A DNA stretch of 11,446 nt from Ignavibacteriaceae bacterium (GTDB taxonomy: Bacteria; Bacteroidota; Ignavibacteria; Ignavibacteriales; Ignavibacteriaceae), in the NCBI GenBank assembly GCA_019912505.1, contig JAIOIM010000709.1:1-11446 (forward strand). The letters run 5' to 3'. Each line of letters opens with the position of its first letter. Positions within the stretch are counted from its first letter, which is position 1. The translations under genes and the position numbers were made by a program. Below are positions 7,556 to 11,446 of this stretch, one piece after another. A model generated the notes under the pieces. It was not told the origin of the DNA and did not search any database. It saw nothing but the letters and a program-made list of their open reading frames with translations.

Positions 7556-9415
7556 TTGAAAACATATTTTAGAATATTACAATACGTCCGTCCATACTGG
7601 AAGCATCTTGCATTGTCGGTGGTTTGTACAATTTTATTCGCCGTGCTAAACGGTGCATCGGTCTACTTAACTATCCCGCTGCTTGATACTCTTTTTCAGG
7701 AATCTCCCAAAATCGGGCAGGTGGAAAAACCCGCCACAACCATCGATGCAGCCAAAGGGATAATGCCTGATTGGATAAAAGATATAGAGCAAGATATAAG
7801 TAAAACCTTTAACGATTATGTTTTTAGCGGGAACAAATTAGAAGCGTTAATGAAAATTTGTGTGCTTGTGTTGTTCGCATTTTTTGCAAAAAATATTTTC
7901 GGATATATGCAGGCTTACTTTCTTGCTTTTGTAGAACAGGGAACGATGAAAGATTTACGCAACGCAGCTTATAGACATCTTCATCAACTTCCCATGAGCT
8001 ACTTTAAAAAGGAACGGGTAGGCAATTTGATATCGCGAATAACCAACGATGTAAACATTGTACAGTCGAGCATATCTGCAACTTTTTTAAATTTAATACG
8101 CGAACCCCTTTCTATTATAGTTTTTTTCGGCATTGCCGTGGCTATAAGCTGGAGGCTTACTCTGTTTGCTTTTGCAATTCTTCCTTTTTCAATGCTTATT
8201 ATTTCCTGGATTGGGTTAAAGCTTCGCAAGTACAGCGCAATTATTCAGGCAAAGATGGCTGATATTACAAGCATACTCCAGGAAACAATTTCGGGTGTGA
8301 AAATTGTAAAAGCTTTTGGAATGGAAAATTATGAGAACAAAAAATTTTCCGATGAAACGTATAGTTTTTTTAAACTGATGCTCCGTATTGTTCGTATCAG
8401 AAATGCATCATCTCCAATAACGGAATTTCTTAGTGTGATAGTAGGCGTGGTAATTATCTATTACGGCGGCGTGCTTGTACTTGAACAGCATACACTAAAA
8501 GCAAGCGAGTTCCTCGGATTTCTTTTTGCAATATTCCAGATGATGCCCCCGATAAAAGAATTAAGCGGAGTGAACAACCGCATACAGGAATCAAGCGCCG
8601 CCGGTGACAGAATTTTTGAAATACTTGATACAAAACCTGCCATAAGTAATGTGGCTGATGCAAAACCACTTTTGCAATTTAAAAATGAAATTGTATTTGA
8701 AAATGTTTCATTCCATTACGATGACGCTGAAGAATTAGTGTTAAATAAATTAAACTTTACAGTAAAACATGGCGAAATAATAGCGCTTGTTGGACCAAGC
8801 GGCGGCGGTAAATCTACGCTGGTTGACTTAATCCCGCGTTTTTTTGACCCGACCGACGGAAGAATTTTAATAGACGGAATGGACACAAAAATTATTAAAA
8901 TTGAAGACCTGCGTACCTTGATGGGAATTGTAACACAAGAAACTATTCTTTTCAACGAAACAATTACAAATAATATCGCTTACGGTTTGAGTAATTATTC
9001 ATTCGATAAAATTATTGACGCAGCAAAAGCGGCGAACGCTCACAACTTTATAATGGAACTGCCCAAAGGTTATGATACAATTATCGGTGAAAGAGGGTTA
9101 AAAGTTTCGGGCGGACAAAGGCAGCGTCTTTCAATTGCCAGAGCAATATTAAAAAATCCGCAAATAATGATTTTTGATGAAGCTACCTCAGCTCTCGATA
9201 ACGAAAGCGAACTTCTTGTACAGGAGGCAATAGAACGAATGATGGTAAACCGTACATCTATTGTTATTGCACATCGGTTAAGTACAATTCGCAACGCAAC
9301 GCGTATACTTGTGCTTGAAAAAGGAAAGATTATTCAAGAAGGAAAACACGAACATCTTATTGAAGATGAAAAAGGATTGTACCGCAAGTTTTACGAAATG
9401 CAGTTTCGCGATTAG
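7556..9415 (+). CDS. MsbA-type ABC exporter (fused permease and ATPase)
   Basis: This is a type IV ABC half-transporter of 619 residues that should work as an inner-membrane homodimer. The permease domain holds six helices (about 15-335). The nucleotide-binding domain (about 365-605) has every core motif: Walker A GPSGGGKST (413-421), Q-loop Q461, signature VSGGQRQR (517-524), Walker B IFDEATSALD with D541 and catalytic E542, and H-loop H573. The start MKTYFRILQYVRPYW is typical of MsbA-like proteins that flip lipid A core or other lipids; multidrug export is the alternative. The loop between helices 1 and 2 (about 46-96) is some 50 residues, longer than in E. coli MsbA. The start is TTG directly after the previous TAA, so initiation probably depends on coupling. 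It is the last gene of the operon. Confidence 0.93.
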   Translation: MKTYFRILQYVRPYWKHLALSVVCTILFAVLNGASVYLTIPLLDTLFQESPKIGQVEKPATTIDAAKGIMPDWIKDIEQDISKTFNDYVFSGNKLEALMKICVLVLFAFFAKNIFGYMQAYFLAFVEQGTMKDLRNAAYRHLHQLPMSYFKKERVGNLISRITNDVNIVQSSISATFLNLIREPLSIIVFFGIAVAISWRLTLFAFAILPFSMLIISWIGLKLRKYSAIIQAKMADITSILQETISGVKIVKAFGMENYENKKFSDETYSFFKLMLRIVRIRNASSPITEFLSVIVGVVIIYYGGVLVLEQHTLKASEFLGFLFAIFQMMPPIKELSGVNNRIQESSAAGDRIFEILDTKPAISNVADAKPLLQFKNEIVFENVSFHYDDAEELVLNKLNFTVKHGEIIALVGPSGGGKSTLVDLIPRFFDPTDGRILIDGMDTKIIKIEDLRTLMGIVTQETILFNETITNNIAYGLSNYSFDKIIDAAKAANAHNFIMELPKGYDTIIGERGLKVSGGQRQRLSIARAILKNPQIMIFDEATSALDNESELLVQEAIERMMVNRTSIVIAHRLSTIRNATRILVLEKGKIIQEGKHEHLIEDEKGLYRKFYEMQFRD

Positions 9416-9530
9416 TGTAATCAACGGTTTGGAGCAGCAGCAGCAAAATTGAAAAGCGTGCAGGGAATGAAAATCTCCCCCAATAAATTTAATTGTTTTT
9501 TTGAGTGCTTTCTGTCCGCCTTTCTATATG

Positions 9531-9561
9531 TTTGCAAAAGCATACCCCATTATTTAATTTG
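9531..9561 (+). promoter_or_regulatory. Promoter candidate for the nucleotidyltransferase gene
   Basis: TTTG at 9531-9534 and TTAATTTG at 9554-9561 are separated by 19 bases, fitting the FCB-group pattern TTTG / TAnnTTTG with one mismatch in the downstream box. It can also be read as TTGCAA (9532-9537), 16-base spacer and TTAATT. The ten bases TTAATTTGTA match the element before the first operon exactly, and both regions also contain GCATACCC upstream of it (104-111 and 9540-9547). The predicted leader is about 30 bases. Confidence 0.5.
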
Positions 9562-9588
9562 TACCACTTTATTTACCGATTTTGAAAA

Positions 9589-9594
9589 CGGAGA
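9589..9594 (+). promoter_or_regulatory. Ribosome binding site before ATG 9601
   Basis: CGGAGA, with core GGAG at 9590-9593, sits seven bases before the ATG. It supports the start that gives the protein about 20 residues more at the N-terminus than GlmU has before its nucleotide-binding motif. Confidence 0.6.
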
Positions 9595-9600
9595 CTATTA

Positions 9601-11106
9601 ATGGAAGTTAAAGAACAAATACCTGTTGTTGATTATTTAAATAAACTGTCATCTAATATTAATTATGATAACCACGAAGTAGCAATAATACTTGCTGCCG
9701 GACATGGCAAAAGAATAAAATCCCACCGCTCAAAAATGCTTCATAAAATATGGGAAGTTTCCACCGTTGAGCGCGTTTATAACGCAAGCAGGAGCGGCAT
9801 AAAAGATATTAATACCATCATAGTGGTCGGAATAAAAGCGAAAGATGTTGCCGGGGTGATAGGAAAAAGAGAAGCCAATGTTTTTGCCTATCAGGAAACA
9901 CAAAACGGCACCGGACATGCAGTACAGGTAGCTCTTCAAAAAATTGATGCCGAACTTTTTGACGGAATTGTTTATGTACTACCCGGGGACATGGGACTTA
10001 TAAACAAAGAAACGATGGTAAAATTCCGTGAAGATTTTATTTCTTCAAATTCTGATATGATGGTGCTAACCGGTTTGTTTGAAGGAAACCCTGAGGATAA
10101 CAGCTATGGAAGAATTGTTCGCGTTAAAGCTGTTGATGAAAACGGAATGCCTTCGGGTGAAGATGAAGGAAAAGTTATAGAAATTATTGAGCATAAAGAT
10201 ATTTTATCAATTTCAGAAGGCAAACCTTACCGCGTTAAGTTCGGTGGTAAGTTTTATACTTTTACACAGAAGGAACTTATTGAGAACCCCGAATTTAACT
10301 CAGGCGTTTATGCATTTAAGTATAAACATCTTGTAGAACTGATTGATAAAATATCGAGCAACAATGCACAAAACGAAATTTATATTACTGACTTAATAGC
10401 GCTATTTAATCAGCACAATTATACTGTGCAGGCTGTTAGCCCAGCAGAGCAGTATGTTGTTATGGGTTTTAATAACAAATCTGTACTCAAAGAGATGGAA
10501 GAAGTTGCACGACATAAAGTTTATGCCGAGTTAAAAGATATTATAGAAATTGATGACCCGGACGACTTCTTTATTCACGAATCGGTTATTGAGTACATAC
10601 TCAAAATGGACAAAAAAAATATTCCTCTCGATATCAAAATAGGTCGCGGTGTTTACATCGGCGAAGGTGTAAAGCTAAATTATAATATCGAGTTGAAAAA
10701 AAATGTTTTTGTATCGGGCAATGTTCATTTTGGTAAAAACATTGTTGTTTGGCAAAATGTTCATTTATCAAGTTTCCCGCATCAAACATTTACAATCGGC
10801 GATAATGTTGAAATCCTTGGGGGTGATATTATAAAAGGAAATATTGTTATAGGTGAAGGTTCAAAAATTGAATCAAGCGTAAACATGACAGGCAGTGATG
10901 AATACCCGCTGCGTATTGGTAAAAATGTATTGATAAAGGGTACCAGTTATATTTTCGGCTCAATTATAGAAGACGAAATACAGATTGAACACAGCGTTAT
11001 TATAAAAAAGAGGGTAGATAAAATTGTAAAACGGGATGGCTCCACGCAGCCTATTAGATTTTACCTTCCGATGCCGGGAGGTATTGACGCTATAGAAGAT
11101 TTATAA
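9601..11106 (+). CDS. GlmU-like sugar nucleotidyltransferase with a non-GlmU left-handed beta-helix
   Basis: The N-terminal domain (about 25-300) is a GT-A nucleotidyltransferase close to the GlmU uridylyltransferase half. It has LAAGHGKR (31-38) with K45 downstream, the uridine-binding-type QETQNGTGHA (98-107), GDMGL with metal ligand D130, YGRIVR, IIEHKDI, NSGVYAFK (from N233), and NEIYITDLI. Differences from GlmU include a Thr-to-Lys change before R38, Ser instead of Pro before K45, Gly instead of Pro in the GDxPL motif, and an insert of roughly 20 residues before NSGVY. From about 345 the protein forms a hexapeptide-repeat beta-helix (IGRGVYIGEGV and later IGEGSKI, IGKNVLI). I cannot find GlmU's acetyltransferase block there. 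It probably activates a sugar phosphate with an NTP for envelope polysaccharide; the second activity, if any, is unknown. The gene has its own promoter candidate and ends at a shared terminator. Confidence 0.9.
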   Translation: MEVKEQIPVVDYLNKLSSNINYDNHEVAIILAAGHGKRIKSHRSKMLHKIWEVSTVERVYNASRSGIKDINTIIVVGIKAKDVAGVIGKREANVFAYQETQNGTGHAVQVALQKIDAELFDGIVYVLPGDMGLINKETMVKFREDFISSNSDMMVLTGLFEGNPEDNSYGRIVRVKAVDENGMPSGEDEGKVIEIIEHKDILSISEGKPYRVKFGGKFYTFTQKELIENPEFNSGVYAFKYKHLVELIDKISSNNAQNEIYITDLIALFNQHNYTVQAVSPAEQYVVMGFNNKSVLKEMEEVARHKVYAELKDIIEIDDPDDFFIHESVIEYILKMDKKNIPLDIKIGRGVYIGEGVKLNYNIELKKNVFVSGNVHFGKNIVVWQNVHLSSFPHQTFTIGDNVEILGGDIIKGNIVIGEGSKIESSVNMTGSDEYPLRIGKNVLIKGTSYIFGSIIEDEIQIEHSVIIKKRVDKIVKRDGSTQPIRFYLPMPGGIDAIEDL

Positions 11107-11114
11107 AACTTTAC

Positions 11115-11146
11115 AAAAAAAGGCTCTTCCGAAAAGAAGAGCCTTT
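11115..11146. terminator. Bidirectional intrinsic terminator between convergent genes
   Basis: An 11-base-pair perfect stem, AAAGGCTCTTC (11119-11129) with GAAGAGCCTTT (11136-11146), closes a six-base loop. On the minus strand it runs into seven T (complement of A at 11115-11121), a strong terminator starting about 23 bases after the rpsT stop. On the plus strand only TTT then AATAAAA follows, so termination of the nucleotidyltransferase transcript is predicted to be weaker. Confidence 0.88.
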
Positions 11147-11168
11147 AATAAAATTCAATATAAATTTC

Positions 11169-11441
11169 TTATTCGGCTGCAGTTTCAGCGGTAAAGCTGT
11201 TAATATATTTTGTTAATGCCGCTTTTTTGCGGGATGCTGTATTGATATGCAATAGACCTTTATTTACACCTCTATCAAGTAACGCAATTGCTTCTTTGTA
11301 TGATTTTTCGGCTTCTGCTTTTTCAGTTGCTGCCATTACTTTTTTTACAACTGTTTTGAGTTTAGATTCGCCGCTTTTATTAATTACGCGTCTCTTTTCC
11401 GATGTCTTAATTCTTTTCTTCGCCGATTTATGGTTTGCCAT
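11169..11441 (-). CDS. rpsT: Small ribosomal subunit protein bS20
   Basis: This is a primary 16S rRNA-binding protein of the 30S subunit. The 90-residue product begins MANHKSAKKRIKTSEKRR, the hallmark S20 N-terminus, and is lysine-rich and helical throughout. The later SRKKAALTKYI segment is also characteristic. Length is close to the usual 85-90, and the acidic, alanine-rich tail (FTAETAAE) is a harmless lineage extension. It is convergent with the nucleotidyltransferase gene and ends at the strong arm of the shared terminator. Only five bases upstream of its ATG are in the window, so its promoter and any autoregulatory leader cannot be seen. Confidence 0.97.
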   Translation of the reverse strand: MANHKSAKKRIKTSEKRRVINKSGESKLKTVVKKVMAATEKAEAEKSYKEAIALLDRGVNKGLLHINTASRKKAALTKYINSFTAETAAE

Positions 11442-11446
11442 AGTAT

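Larger units (their letters stand above)
9416..9600. other. Intergenic region between the ABC exporter and the nucleotidyltransferase
   Basis: These 185 bases separate two transcription units. They hold a short (AGC)4 run at 9433-9444, a weak AT-rich inverted repeat (CAAT at 9481-9484, ATTG at 9492-9495) followed by seven T (9496-9502) that might be a poor terminator, a promoter candidate (9531-9561) and a ribosome binding site. A 44-codon open frame (9467-9601) also lies here, but its coding status is doubtful. Confidence 0.6.

Noticed and set aside
9463..9502. GGGA/TCCC hairpin followed by T7 as a terminator for the long operon
   Set aside because: The four-pair stem is separated from the T-run by about 16 bases, and the AT-rich repeat next to the T-run is too weak to call with confidence.
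9601..11106. Naming the nucleotidyltransferase glmU outright
   Set aside because: The uridylyltransferase motifs are altered and the acetyltransferase half is not recognisable, so the symbol would overstate the function.

Overview
The window is ordinary, gene-dense bacterial chromosome of low GC content. It most resembles the Bacteroidota/Chlorobiota/Ignavibacteriota (FCB) group, with an Ignavibacteria-like lineage as my best guess. The reasons are the overall feel of the proteins and two promoter candidates that fit the FCB pattern (TTTG about 19-20 bases before TAnnTTTG). There is also a bifunctional-looking nucleotidyltransferase/beta-helix protein typical of poorly characterised members of that group. 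The assignment is inference; no rRNA or other decisive marker is present.

Layout: bases 1-170 are non-coding and hold a small palindrome, a promoter candidate and a ribosome binding site. Seven plus-strand genes then run head to tail from 171 to 9415 with gaps of 0-4 bases or overlaps of 1-14 bases, so they almost certainly form one operon. They encode a sodium:solute symporter, a Cof-type HAD phosphatase, a PgpH-type 7TM-HD cyclic-di-AMP phosphodiesterase, the XerD tyrosine recombinase, an M50 site-2-type membrane metalloprotease, a lipoprotein of unknown function with beta-propeller-like repeats, and an MsbA-type ABC exporter. A 185-base gap (9416-9600) carries a second promoter candidate. 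It is followed by a GlmU-like sugar-nucleotidyltransferase fused to a non-GlmU left-handed beta-helix (9601-11106). Ribosomal protein S20 (rpsT) lies on the minus strand at the right end, convergent with it, and the two share one hairpin terminator.

How the genes fit together: several act at or on the cell envelope (symporter, membrane HD phosphodiesterase, S2P protease, lipoprotein, lipid-type exporter, nucleotidyltransferase). XerD (chromosome dimer resolution) and PgpH (c-di-AMP turnover) link to cell-cycle and envelope homeostasis. No mobile element, CRISPR array, tRNA, defence island or toxin-antitoxin pair is visible, and all long ORFs look intact.

I found no clear new multi-gene system. 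The points most worth a second look are the nucleotidyltransferase with altered GlmU motifs and a replaced acetyltransferase half, the sequence elements shared by the two operon upstream regions, and the uncharacterised lipoprotein between the protease and the exporter.
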